From: Charina bottae
Taxonomy: Eukaryota > Chordata > Lepidosauria > Squamata > Charinaidae
Reading direction: 5' to 3'
Assembly: GCA_023362775.1 (NCBI GenBank)
Contig: JALMGJ010000008.1
Span: forward strand, 40,153,501 to 40,217,500
DNA length: 64,000 bases
How positions within the stretch are numbered: the first letter of the stretch is position 1; the number at the start of each line of letters is the position of its first letter. The notes beneath the pieces are model-generated. The model worked only from the letters and a program-made list of their open reading frames with translations, did no database searches and had not been told where the DNA came from. A program made the translations under genes and the position numbers. Below are positions 40,992 to 50,257 of this stretch, one piece after another.

Positions 40992-43900
40992 TCAGCCGTT
41001 TAGTCGTGTCCGACTCTTCATGACCTCATGGACCATAGCACGCCAGGCCTTCCTGTCCTCCACTGTCTCCTGGAGTTTACTCAAATTCATGTTCGTTACA
41101 TCGGTGATGCTATCTAACCATCTCATCCTCTGCCGTCCCCTTCTCCTTTTGCCTTCAGTCTTTCCCAGCATCAGGGTCTTTTCCAGTGAGTCCTCTCTTC
41201 GCATTAGGTGGCCAAAGTATTTGAGCTTCAGCTTCAGTATCTGTCCTCCCAATGAGGAGTTACGGTTGATTTCCTTTAGGATTGACTGGTTTGACCTCCT
41301 TGCAGTCCAAGGGACTCTCAAGAGTCTTCTCCAGCACCACAGTTCAAAAGCATCAATTCTTCGGCGCTCAGCCTTCCTTATGGTCCAACTCTCACAGCCA
41401 TACATTACTACTGGAAAAACCATAGCTTTAACTATACGGACCTTTGTCGGCAAGGTGATGTCTCTGATTTTTAATATGCTGCCTAGGTTTGCCATAGCTT
41501 TCCTCCCAAGGAGCAAGCGTCTTTTAATTTCATGGCTGCAGTCACCATCTGCGGTGATCTTGGAGCCCAAGAAAATAAAATCTGTCACTGCTTCCATTTC
41601 TTCCCCTTCTATTCGCCAGGAAGTGATGGGACCAGATGCCATGATCTGAGTTTTTTTAATGTTGAGTTTCAAGCCAGCTTTTGCACTCTCCTCTTTCACC
41701 CTCATCAAGAGGCTCTTTAGTTCCTCTTCACTTTCTGCCATTAGGGTGGTATCGTCTGCATATCTGAGGTTGTTGATATTTCTCCCGGCAATCTTAACTC
41801 CGGCTTGTGATTCATCCAGCCCGGCATTTCTCATGATGTACTCTGCATATAAGTTAAATAAGCAGGGTGATAATATACAGCCTTGTCGTACTCCTTTCCC
41901 AATTTTGAACCAATCGGTTGTTCCATGTCCGGTTCCAACTGTTGCTTCTTGACCCGCATACAGGTTTCTCAGGAGACAGTTAAGGTGGTCTGGTACTCCT
42001 ATCTCTTTAAGACTTTGCCACAGTTTGTTGTGATCCACACAATCAAAGGCTTTAGCGTAGTCAATGAAGCAGAAGTAGATGTTTTTCTGGAACTCTCTTG
42101 CTTTTTCCATGATCCAGCGAATGTTGGCAATCTGATCTCTAGTTCCTCTGCCTCTTCGAAACCCAGCTTGCACTTCTGGTAGTTCTCGGTTCACATACTC
42201 CTGAAGCCAAGCTTGTAGGATTTTGAGCATAACCTTGCTAGCATGTGAAATGAGCGCAATTGTACGGTAGTTTGAACATTCTTTGGCATTGCCCTTCTTT
42301 GGAATTGGAACGTAAACTGACCTTTTCCAATCCTGTCGCCACTGTTGAGTTTTCCAAATTTGTTGGCATATTGAGTGCAGCACTTTAACAGCAACATCTT
42401 TTAGGATTTTAAATAGCTCAGCTGGGATACTGTCTTCTCCGCTAGCTTTGTTGTTAGTAATGCTTCCTAAGGCCCACTTGACTTCACTCTCTAGGATGTC
42501 CGGCTCAAGGTCAGTGACCACACCATCGTATTTATCAGGGATATTAAGATCTTTCTTGTATAGTTCTTCTGTGTATTCTTGCCACCTCTTCTTAATCTCT
42601 TCTGCTTCTGTTAGGTCCCTGCCTTTTTTGTCCTTTATCATGCCCATCTTTGCACAAAACGTTCCCTTGATATCTCCAATTTTCTTGAAGAGATCTCTGT
42701 TCTTCCCCATTCTATTGTTTTCCTCGATTTCCTTGCATTGTTCATTTAAGAAGGCCTTCTTATCTCTCCTTGCTATTCTCTGGAATTCTGCATTCAGTTG
42801 TTTATATCTTTCCCTTTCTCCCTTGCCTTTTGCTTCCCTTCTTTCCTCAGCTATTTGTAAAGCCTCATCAGTCAACCACTTTGCTTTCTTGCATTTCTTT
42901 TTCTTTGGGATGGTTTTAGTTGCTGCCTCCTGTACAATGTTACGAACCTCCATCCATAGTTCTTCAGGCACTCCGTCTACCAGATCTAATCCTTTAAATC
43001 TATTCCTCACCTCCACTGTATATTCATAAGGGATATGATTTAGGTCATACCTGAGTGGTCTAGTGTTTTTCTCTACATTCTTCAATTTAAGCCTAAATTT
43101 TGCGATAAGAAGCTCATGATCTGAGCCACAGTCAGCTCCAGGTCTTGTTTTTGCTGATTGTATAGAGCTTCTCCATCTTTGGCTGCAAAGTATATAATCA
43201 ATCTGATTTCGGTATTGACCATCTGGTGATGTCCATGTGTGGAGTCGTCTCTTGTGTTGTTGGAAAAGAGTGTTTGCTAAGACCAGCGTGTTCTCTTGAC
43301 AAAACTCTATTAGCCTTTGCCCTGCTTCATTTTGTACTCCAAGGCCGAACTTGCCTGTTATTCCGGTTATTTTTTGATTTCCTACTTTAGCATTCCAGTC
43401 CCCTATGATGAAAAGGACATCTTTTTTTGGTGTTAGTTCTAGAAGGTGTTGTAGGTCTTCATAGAACCGGTCAACTTCAGCTTCTTCGGCATCAGTGGTT
43501 GGGGCATAGACTTGGATTACTGTGATGTTGAATGGTTTGCCTTGGATTCGAACTGAAAGCATTCTGTCGTTTTTGAGGTTGTACCCCAGTACTGCCTTTC
43601 CCACTCTTTTATTGACTATGAGAGCTACTCTATTTCTTCTAAGGGATTCTTGCCCACAGTAGTATATATAATGGTCTCCTGAATTAAATTCGCCCATTCC
43701 TGTCCATTTTAGTTCGCTGATTCCCAAGATGTCGATGTTCAATCTTGTCATCTCATGTTTGACCACATCCAGCTTACCTTGATTCATTGATCTTACATTC
43801 CAGGTTCCTATGCAATATTGTTCTTTACGGCATCGGACTTTCCTTCCACTTCCAGACACATCCACAACTGAGCGTCCTTTCGGCTTTGGCCCAGCCGCTT

Positions 43901-44078
43901 CACTCTTTCTGGAGTTACTCGGAATTGCCCTCCACTCTTCCCCAGTAGCATATTGGACACCTTCCGACCTGAGGGGCTCATCTTCCGGCGTCATATCTTC
44001 TAGCCTTTTGATACTGTCCATGGGTTTTCTTGGCAAGGATACTGGAGTGGTTTGCCATTCCCTCCTCCAGTGGACCAC
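40992..44078 (-). CDS. Bov-B ORF: AP endonuclease - reverse transcriptase (1028 aa), intact
   Basis: The protein nicks target DNA and reverse-transcribes element RNA from the nick (target-primed reverse transcription, in the nucleus). The endonuclease spans about 85-330: TWNVRS at 92-97, ISELKW with Glu near 122, GDWNAKVG at 226-233 and SDHELL at 319-324. RT motifs are SNYRTIALI near 602, FIDYAKAFDCVDH at 671-683, GVRQGCILSP near 729 and catalytic YADD at 773-776. The C-terminal domain has IDAFELWCWRRLLRVPWTAR. The length is normal for RTE-type proteins, and no stop or frameshift is present. A second possible start is Met20/21. All key residues that I can check are present, so the frame could be competent, although the leader seems partly deleted. 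Confidence 0.93.
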   Translation of the reverse strand: MVHWRREWQTTPVSLPRKPMDSIKRLEDMTPEDEPLRSEGVQYATGEEWRAIPSNSRKSEAAGPKPKGRSVVDVSGSGRKVRCRKEQYCIGTWNVRSMNQGKLDVVKHEMTRLNIDILGISELKWTGMGEFNSGDHYIYYCGQESLRRNRVALIVNKRVGKAVLGYNLKNDRMLSVRIQGKPFNITVIQVYAPTTDAEEAEVDRFYEDLQHLLELTPKKDVLFIIGDWNAKVGNQKITGITGKFGLGVQNEAGQRLIEFCQENTLVLANTLFQQHKRRLHTWTSPDGQYRNQIDYILCSQRWRSSIQSAKTRPGADCGSDHELLIAKFRLKLKNVEKNTRPLRYDLNHIPYEYTVEVRNRFKGLDLVDGVPEELWMEVRNIVQEAATKTIPKKKKCKKAKWLTDEALQIAEERREAKGKGERERYKQLNAEFQRIARRDKKAFLNEQCKEIEENNRMGKNRDLFKKIGDIKGTFCAKMGMIKDKKGRDLTEAEEIKKRWQEYTEELYKKDLNIPDKYDGVVTDLEPDILESEVKWALGSITNNKASGEDSIPAELFKILKDVAVKVLHSICQQIWKTQQWRQDWKRSVYVPIPKKGNAKECSNYRTIALISHASKVMLKILQAWLQEYVNRELPEVQAGFRRGRGTRDQIANIRWIMEKAREFQKNIYFCFIDYAKAFDCVDHNKLWQSLKEIGVPDHLNCLLRNLYAGQEATVGTGHGTTDWFKIGKGVRQGCILSPCLFNLYAEYIMRNAGLDESQAGVKIAGRNINNLRYADDTTLMAESEEELKSLLMRVKEESAKAGLKLNIKKTQIMASGPITSWRIEGEEMEAVTDFIFLGSKITADGDCSHEIKRRLLLGRKAMANLGSILKIRDITLPTKVRIVKAMVFPVVMYGCESWTIRKAERRRIDAFELWCWRRLLRVPWTARRSNQSILKEINRNSSLGGQILKLKLKYFGHLMRREDSLEKTLMLGKTEGKRRRGRQRMRWLDSITDVTNMNLSKLQETVEDRKAWRAMVHEVMKSRTRLNG

Positions 44079-44141
44079 GTTTTGTCAGAACTCTCCGTCA
44101 TGACCTGTCCGTCTTGACCTGACTTCATTGAGTTATGCAAG

Positions 44142-44178
44142 CCCCTTCGCCACGACAAGGCAGTGATCCATGAAGGGG
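44142..44178 (-). ncRNA. HDV-like ribozyme core at the Bov-B 5' end
   Basis: Minus strand: CCCCTTC (44178-44172) pairs perfectly with GAAGGGG (44148-44142) as P1. GCC (44161-44159) and GGC (44151-44149) form P3 around the loop TTGTCGT. CTTG follows. The first P1 base is the first base of the element as defined by its TSD, which is where an HDV-like ribozyme would cut. The P4/J4-2 region seems affected by the 21-bp deletion, so activity in this copy is doubtful. Confidence 0.6.
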
Positions 44179-44189
44179 AATTGTCATTT

Positions 44190-45010
44190 ATGGAGAAGTT
44201 AACATTTAGAAGGCTGTGAAATTGGGGCTGGGAGACTGTATGTGGCCTCTTAAGTATTCTGAAATATAGTTTGTATTTAAGGTACTTAATAAAATCTTAA
44301 ATTCACCAAGAATAGCTAATCTTCAAAGGCATCCATACTTTTCAGCAACCAAGTATGCATTCATATGCAACTTTTGCTCATTCCTTTAGTTTCAACAGCT
44401 TGTCCTGTTTTTATTAGCAAATGTCACATGACCCCTTACCCTCTCCCCACAATTCATATGAACTTGGTTTTGGGGGGGAGAGGGGGAGGCATCTTCCCAT
44501 GGGGTGACAGCAGAATGAGATTTACCATGTCATGAAGTAGAAACAGTTATACTTTGTTGCTGTTATTTTACATTGGTCTAAACTGAAGAGCCAAATGGCA
44601 TCTTATATCATCAAAGCTATCCAAGATATATAAATATAATAGATGATTTGTGTTGAACAAACCCCTTCTGGAAAATAGTGAAAGAAACAATTGAAGAAAT
44701 GATGACCACTGGTTAATTTTGGATGCTTATATTTTGATTCTCTGTAGTTCTTTTTGGTTCTCTCATTTCTCCTGGATGGATACAACACTGCCAGTTAAGC
44801 TACATATGACTAAGTCTCTATTATGTTGTGGGTCTTCCACAAAGATTATCCATGTAGGCTGCATAAAAGAGTAAGGGGCTTGTTTCATGAGCATCTGGTA
44901 GAAGCCTCAATGATGTCATAATTGGCATGACATCATCTGCAAATTTTGCAATTCACATCCTTTGCATGTGGCACAAATTTCATAATTTCTGCTATTTGCC
45001 TGATGACATC
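44190..45010. other. Unannotated region
   Basis: AT-rich DNA between two Bov-B copies. I see no gene or repeat. Confidence 0.4.
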
Positions 45011-45014
45011 ATGA

Positions 45015-46103
45015 TTGTTGTTGTTTATTCGTTCAGTCGTTTCCGACTCTTCGTGACTTCATGGACCAGTCCACGCCAGAGCTTTCTGTCGGCCGTCACC
45101 ATCCCCAGCTCCCCAATGGTTGAGTCCGTCACCTCCAGAATACCATCCATCCATCTTGCCCTTGGTCTGCCCCTCTTCCTTTTGCCTTCCACTTTCCCTA
45201 GCATCAGCGTCTTCTCCAGGGTATCCTGTCTTCTCATTACGTGGCCAAAGTACTTCAGTTTTGCCTTTAATATCATTCCCTCAAGTGAGCAGTCTGGCTT
45301 GATTTCCTGGAGTATGGACTGGTTTGATCTTCTTGCAGTCCAAGGCACTCTCAGAATTTTCCTCCAACACCACAGTTCAAAAGCATCTATCTTCCTTCGC
45401 TCAGCCTTCCTTATGGTCCAGCTCTCGCAGCCATAGGTTACTACAGGGAATACCATTGCTTTAACTATGCGGACCTTTGTTGTCAGTGTGATGTCTCTGC
45501 TCTTAACTATTTTATCAAGATTTGCCATTGCTCTCCTCCCAAGAAGTAGACGTCTTCTGATTTCCTGGCTGCAGTCAGCGTCTGCAGTAATCTTTGCGCC
45601 TAGAAATACAAAGTCTGTCACTGCCTCCACTTTTTCTCCCTCTATTTGCCAGTCATCAATCAAGCTCGTTGCCATAATCTTGGTTTTTTTGAGGTTTAAC
45701 TGCAACCCAGCTTTTGCACTTTCTTCTTTCACCTTCGTCATAAGGCTCCTCAACTCCTCCTCGCTTTCAGCCATCAAAGTGGTATCATCTGCATATCTGA
45801 GATTGTTAATGTTTCTTCCAGCGATTTTAACTCCAGCCTTGGATTCCTCAAGCCCAGCATGTCGCATGATGTGTTCTGCGTACAGGTTGAATAGGTAGGG
45901 TGAGAGTATACAACCCTGCCGTACTCCTTTCCCAATCTTAAACCAGTCCGTTGTTCCGTGCTCTGTTCTTACCGTTGCTACTTGGTCGTTATACAGATTC
46001 CTCAGGAGGCAGACAAGATGACTTGGTATCCCCATACCACCAAGAACTTGCCACAATTTGTTATGATCCACACAGTCAAAGGCTTTAGAATAGTCAATAA
46101 TGA
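45015..46103 (-). mobile_element. 5'-truncated Bov-B subfamily B with open RT frame
   Basis: The minus-strand frame (46143-45025, 372 codons including a few flanking bases) is open. It covers IIDYSKAFDCVDHNKLWQVL, GVRQGCILSPYLFNLYAEH, catalytic YADD and the C-terminal IDAFELWCWRKILRVPWTAR. Its 3' end GTTGTTTATTCGTTCAGTCG defines subfamily B and differs from subfamily A. Truncation falls just upstream of RT motif A, so the endonuclease is absent. The open frame implies a recent insertion. Confidence 0.9.
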
Positions 46104-46129
46104 TACATGTGACATTACTTGCTTTCCAC

Positions 46130-46630
46130 CCCCTGCCCCCCAAATGTCCATGGCTTCTTCACCATTTTCCCTGGCAACATTTTTCTAATAAAAATCATAC
46201 TCCAGCTGATTTTCCACTATGGGAAGGAAATATTATCTTTTGCCCCTGCAGGTTAAAAAAAAAATCAGCATGTGAATTAAAACAATATGTGAGATTTGAG
46301 AATCTCCCCTTGATTGCTGCTTTTTGAAAAAAAATAAAAATAAACCACAACTTCAAGTAGTTGAATTCTGTTGTAGTTCTGCTCTACTTTTTCCCAAATG
46401 GTGAGAAGAAGTGTATCAAGAATGACTTGGAAAATTAAGAGGTTTACTTATCCTGGTTAAGTTCATGCAGACTGTCAAAGGTCATTAGTCTAAAGTTTGA
46501 GTGATACCTAATTGTTTGTCCTGTTTGGGCAACAGATTCACAAATTGCTGATCCAAAAGAGTATTGTTCATCTACCTCTACCTGTATGTCATGCACATGC
46601 TTATTTTTGATAAAAGGAATGGATATAATT
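46130..46630. other. Unannotated region
   Basis: AT-rich. I see no gene or repeat that I can support. Confidence 0.35.
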
Positions 46631-46634
46631 TATT

Positions 46635-47140
46635 TATTAAATGTATGCTTTTCTGCTTAGATGAGCACTCAGAGTAAAACAAAATCCAAAAAGGTAAAAA
46701 CATGAATATTAAAATCAATTAACAGCCCAAAACCTGATGAAAAGATGTACCGAAGTTTTCTAAACATCCAGAGAATGGGAGAAGTCCCCAACTCAACTTC
46801 CCAGGAAGTTCATTCAAAAGCCACCCAGCAAGGTACATCTTAGGGGCATCTACAATGGAGGGGTAGATTCAAAGAATTTTTGACACCCCCCCAGACACCT
46901 GTGTCCTCTCTCACATGCCAGAAGGACAGGCCTTGACTATGGAGCCATCTTTCCAACCTTATGATTTATAAAAGGAGAGGAGGTCGTTCAGACAGTCAAA
47001 CCCTAAGCCACTTAGGATTTTAAAGGTCAGTACCAACATCTTCACTTGCACACAGTAAGAAATTGGCAAGTGGTACAGGTCTTTTGATACAAACATCATG
47101 TGATCCCTGTCTCTTGTGCCAAGTAGCAGGTTTGGGGGGG
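46635..47140 (-). pseudogene. Decayed CR1/L2-type LINE C-terminal region
   Basis: The minus-strand peptide around 47100-46960 (DLYHLPISYCVQVKMLVLTF then KILSGLGFDCLNDLLSFY) follows the L2 pattern LHW(L)P(V)..R..FKVLVITFKALHG.G..YL.D. Upstream positions to 46640 continue the homology weakly. Many substitutions and frameshifts. Confidence 0.6.
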
Positions 47141-47142
47141 CT

Positions 47143-47372
47143 TGGTACCTTTGAGTCATTCTTGACTCCTGGCAACTGCCTGGACTAGTCCCTGCAGTTT
47201 TCTTGGGAACATTTTCAGAAGTGGTTTGCCCTGGCCGCCTTCCTAGCCCTGAGAGAGGGTGACTGGCCCAAAGCCACGCAGTTGACTTTCATGCCTAAGG
47301 CAGGACTAGAACTCATGGTCTCCCTGTTTCTAGCCTGGTACCTTAAACGACTACACCAAACTGGCTCTCAAT
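47143..47372 (-). mobile_element. tRNA-derived SINE, single-unit copy
   Basis: GGTACCTTTGAGTCATTCTT at one end and CGACTACACCAAACTGGCTC at the other. It contains one copy of the body segment that is repeated in tandem at 2165-2816 and 10037-10476, so it serves as the reference unit. Confidence 0.8.
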
Positions 47373-47419
47373 GAGCAGTTTAGCAGCTGCATTGTTCACC
47401 AGGTCAACTTCTTACATTT

Positions 47420-48115
47420 TGTTGTTGTTGTTGTTGTTCAGTCGTTTAGTTGTGTCCGACTCTTCGTGACCTCATGGACCATAGCACGCCAGGCCTTCCT
47501 GTCCTCCACTGTCACCCGGAGTTTACTCAAATTCATGTTCATTACATCGGTGATGCTATCTAACCATCTCATCCTCTGCCGTCCCCTTCTCCTTTTGCCT
47601 TCAGTCTTTCCCAGCATCAGGGTCTTTTCCAGTGAGTCCTCTCTTCGCATTAGGTGGCCAAAGTATTTGAGCTTCAGCTTCAGCATCTGTCCTTCCAATG
47701 AGCAGTCAGGGTTGATTTCCTTTAGGATTGACTGGTTTGACCTCCTTGCAGTCCAAGGGACTCTCAAGAGTCTTCTCCAGCACCACAGTTCAAAAGCATC
47801 AATTCTTCGGCGCTCAGCCTTCCTTATGGTCCAACTCTCACAACCATACATTACTACTGGAAAAACCATAGCTTTAACTATATGGACCTTTGTCGGCAAG
47901 GTGATGTCTCTGCTTTTTAATATGCTGCCTAGGTTTGCCATAGCTTTCCTCCCAAGGAGCAAGCGTCTTTTAATTTCATGGCTGCAGTCACCGTCTGCGG
48001 TGATCTTGGAGCCCAAGAAAATAAAATCTGTCACTGCTTCCATTTCTTCCCCTTCTATTTGCCAGGAAGTGATGGGACCAGATGCCATGATCTGGGTTTT
48101 TTTAATGTTGAGTTT
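47420..48115 (-). mobile_element. 5'-truncated Bov-B subfamily A with open C-terminal frame
   Basis: The minus-strand frame 48088-47438 (216 codons) is nearly identical to the C-terminal part of the 1028-aa ORF (IEGEEMEAVTDFIFLGSKIT, IDAFELWCWRRLLRVPWTAR). The tail has extra GTT units. A SINE abuts its truncated end. Confidence 0.9.
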
Positions 48116-48236
48116 GCCAGTGTGGTGGAGTGGTGAAGGTGTTGGACAGGAGAGGGGAGATCTGGGTTTTAATCATCTTCAACTATGAATGCTTACTGGG
48201 TGACTTTGGGCCAGTCACTGTCTTGGCTGGCTGCAG
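48116..48236 (+). mobile_element. tRNA-derived SINE head, 3'-truncated
   Basis: GCCAGTGTGGTGGAGTGGTG, then CTGGGTGACTTTGGGCCAGT resembles the head and body of a tRNA-type SINE related to the other tRNA-derived copies. It begins at the exact base where the Bov-B copy ends. Confidence 0.6.
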
Positions 48237-49874
48237 AATTCAAGTTATGCAAAAATAATGATTTTTTGGAATCTATTTTTTTTAACTGTAGACAGCCCTC
48301 CTTTTACTTTGACTGCACCCACTTTGCACGTGTTTCCCTAACACCATCCTCAACCCACCTATGCTCTGGATCCACATTCTGCTGCTTCATGCAATGGAAG
48401 CCCACCTGCTCTTCTTATTCCAAAAGAAGGACACTTCCCTTTTGTGGGGAAGTGAGGAGCAGTTGAGGGTAAAATTTCCAATAAACGGGATCTCAAGTGG
48501 TAAGGCAAAGGTTTTGAAGCAGCCACCCCCAAATTGCAGCAAGCCTGATGTGTTAAGATTGCAAATCCCAGAATTCCCAGCATGGCCAACAAAAATTACC
48601 CAGCTCCATATTTCGGGAAGACTGCTTTGAAGAGATTCTGTTATCAGAGAAGCCAAGGCTGGTTAGATTGACTAAGTTCCAGCAGCATAGAAGGTGGAAT
48701 GAGATAGTGCAGGGAAGATTTGAATTCAGATGTCTATCTTGTCTACGTTAAACTTAAGAACATTTTATCACAAAGATATATGAAGGCTTCCCCTTTATTT
48801 CAGAACTTCATTACTTAATAGGACAACGGCATACCTGGGCACTGGCCAATGGCAAACGTATTACAGAGAAATAGATGGTATGTGTCTTTCAGGCATAAAT
48901 ACAAGGAGTCAAACAATATGTTTGAAGGATCTCAACAATATCTAAGGCAACATTATTACCTTGGGATCCACATTAATCATCTTCCTGTCAGACTTGCTCT
49001 TGAAGAGTAAGCCACATGAATTTTCTGCAATCACCTGGTAATTTGGACTTGAATTCATGGAGCAGATGTTTCTGTCCCAGTTGTAGAAACTGTAAAAACA
49101 AAAGCAGAAGCCATGCAAACCATCCCTTCAATGTAACACAAGCTCAAAGCAATTTGCCCTCATTATTTGCAATTGTGTTGTCGAGGGCATTTCTTCCTGA
49201 GACAGTTTTCAGAGCAGAAGCAAGGATGTCAGCTGCTGAGCATCTAAGTGGCTGATGACTCCTGCTCTTCTTTCGACTGGAAAGTAGGCGAGGAGATAAT
49301 GAGGCTTTCAAGGTTTGCTACTGTTTGACACAGATTAGCATCAAGGAAGTCAAGAGAAGAGGAAATTAATCAGGAAAGCTTTTACTTTCCTTTGATGGAA
49401 ATCTTAAGAGTTTCAGTGGTAACATTCTTCCCAAAAAAAAGAATGACTTTCAGCTAGTTGAAGATCTCTGGTTAATGGTCCATGTGCTTTGCCTGTTGAA
49501 TCAGGGAAGTACAATAGAAGAAACTGAACCATTAACTAACTCTTAGATAACTATGCCTGGGGCTGCAGCCACTGAAGATCCCAATAAATGGTATATTCTG
49601 TGGTTGCTTGCTACTTTTAAAGTGAGTTTTTGGGTGTGCTGCGTCCGTACTGCCATTACGAATTCCTATCTTTCCAGAGAAGTACCACTGTGGCCCTGAT
49701 AAATTTGTAGTAGCGCCTCTCACTCTACCTGGTAATATTTAGAAATGCAGTATACATGCAATGAAGTTATTACACCAGAGATCTCTTGCTGCTGCAAGCA
49801 GTGGCCTATGAGAATGGCAATGACATCATGGACCCATTTCTGCATTTTTAAAAGAAGATGAAGACATGAACCCA
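48237..49874. other. Unannotated region
   Basis: No host gene recognised. Overlapping open frames of 77-93 codons at 48359-48656 lie on both strands without domains; GCAAATCCCAGAATTCCCAG at 48560 is a MITE trace. Confidence 0.35.
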
Positions 49875-49876
49875 TA

Positions 49877-50255
49877 CAGGTAGTCCTCACTTAATGACAA
49901 TTGGGACCAGAATTTAGGTCACTAAGCGATGCAGTTGTTAAAAGAATCCAACCCATTTTTATGAGCATTTTTGCAGCAGTCATTAAGTGAATTACCGTAG
50001 TTAAGTGAACCACGTGGTCATTAAGCAAATCACATGGTTCACCATTGATTTTGCTTGCCAGAAACTGGGACATGGGACACTGCAATGGTCATAAATGCGA
50101 ACCAGTTGCCAAGCGTTTGAATTGCGATTGTGTGACCGTGGGGACGTTGCGATGGTCATAAGTGTGAGGATAAGTCGTAAGTCGGGTGGTTATTTAGCAC
50201 TGTCGTTAAGTCCGAACCATTGCTAAACAAATGGTTGTTAAGCGAGGACTACCTG
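49877..50255. mobile_element. TA-flanked MITE (mariner/Tc1-like)
   Basis: The ends CAGGTAGTCCTCACTTAATG and the inverted TTAAGCGAGGACTACCTG are terminal inverted repeats. TA dinucleotides flank both sides (49875-49876 and 50256-50257), the signature of Tc1/mariner-type insertion. The interior repeats GGTCATAAGTG- and GGTCATTAAGC-like pieces, and no transposase is present. Confidence 0.75.
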
Positions 50256-50257
50256 TA

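Larger units (their letters stand above)
40983..44178 (-). mobile_element. Full-length Bov-B (RTE clade) LINE, subfamily A
   Basis: It is 3196 bp, delimited by the exact 11-bp TSD AATTGTCATTT (40972-40982 and 44179-44189). The sense 5' end starts CCCCTTCATGG at 44178 and the 3' end is a short (TTG)n-type tail. It encodes one uninterrupted ORF (next entry), after which only about 10 bases remain before the tail. Compared with the subfamily B leader (61300-61425), about 21 bp are missing between CTCAATGA and CAAGACGG (around 44113-44125). Closely related 3' stubs at 24913, 29869 and 47420 show the subfamily was active recently. Confidence 0.95.

Noticed and set aside
40966..43029. Plus-strand frames of 193-227 codons opposite the Bov-B ORF
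   Set aside because: They are antisense shadows of the Bov-B coding sequence. The same holds for plus-strand frames at 45-46, 47.5 and 59-60 kb.
45015..46103. TSD for the truncated Bov-B subfamily B copy
   Set aside because: Only 5 bases (ATCAT) could be matched at the two ends, which is too little to support.
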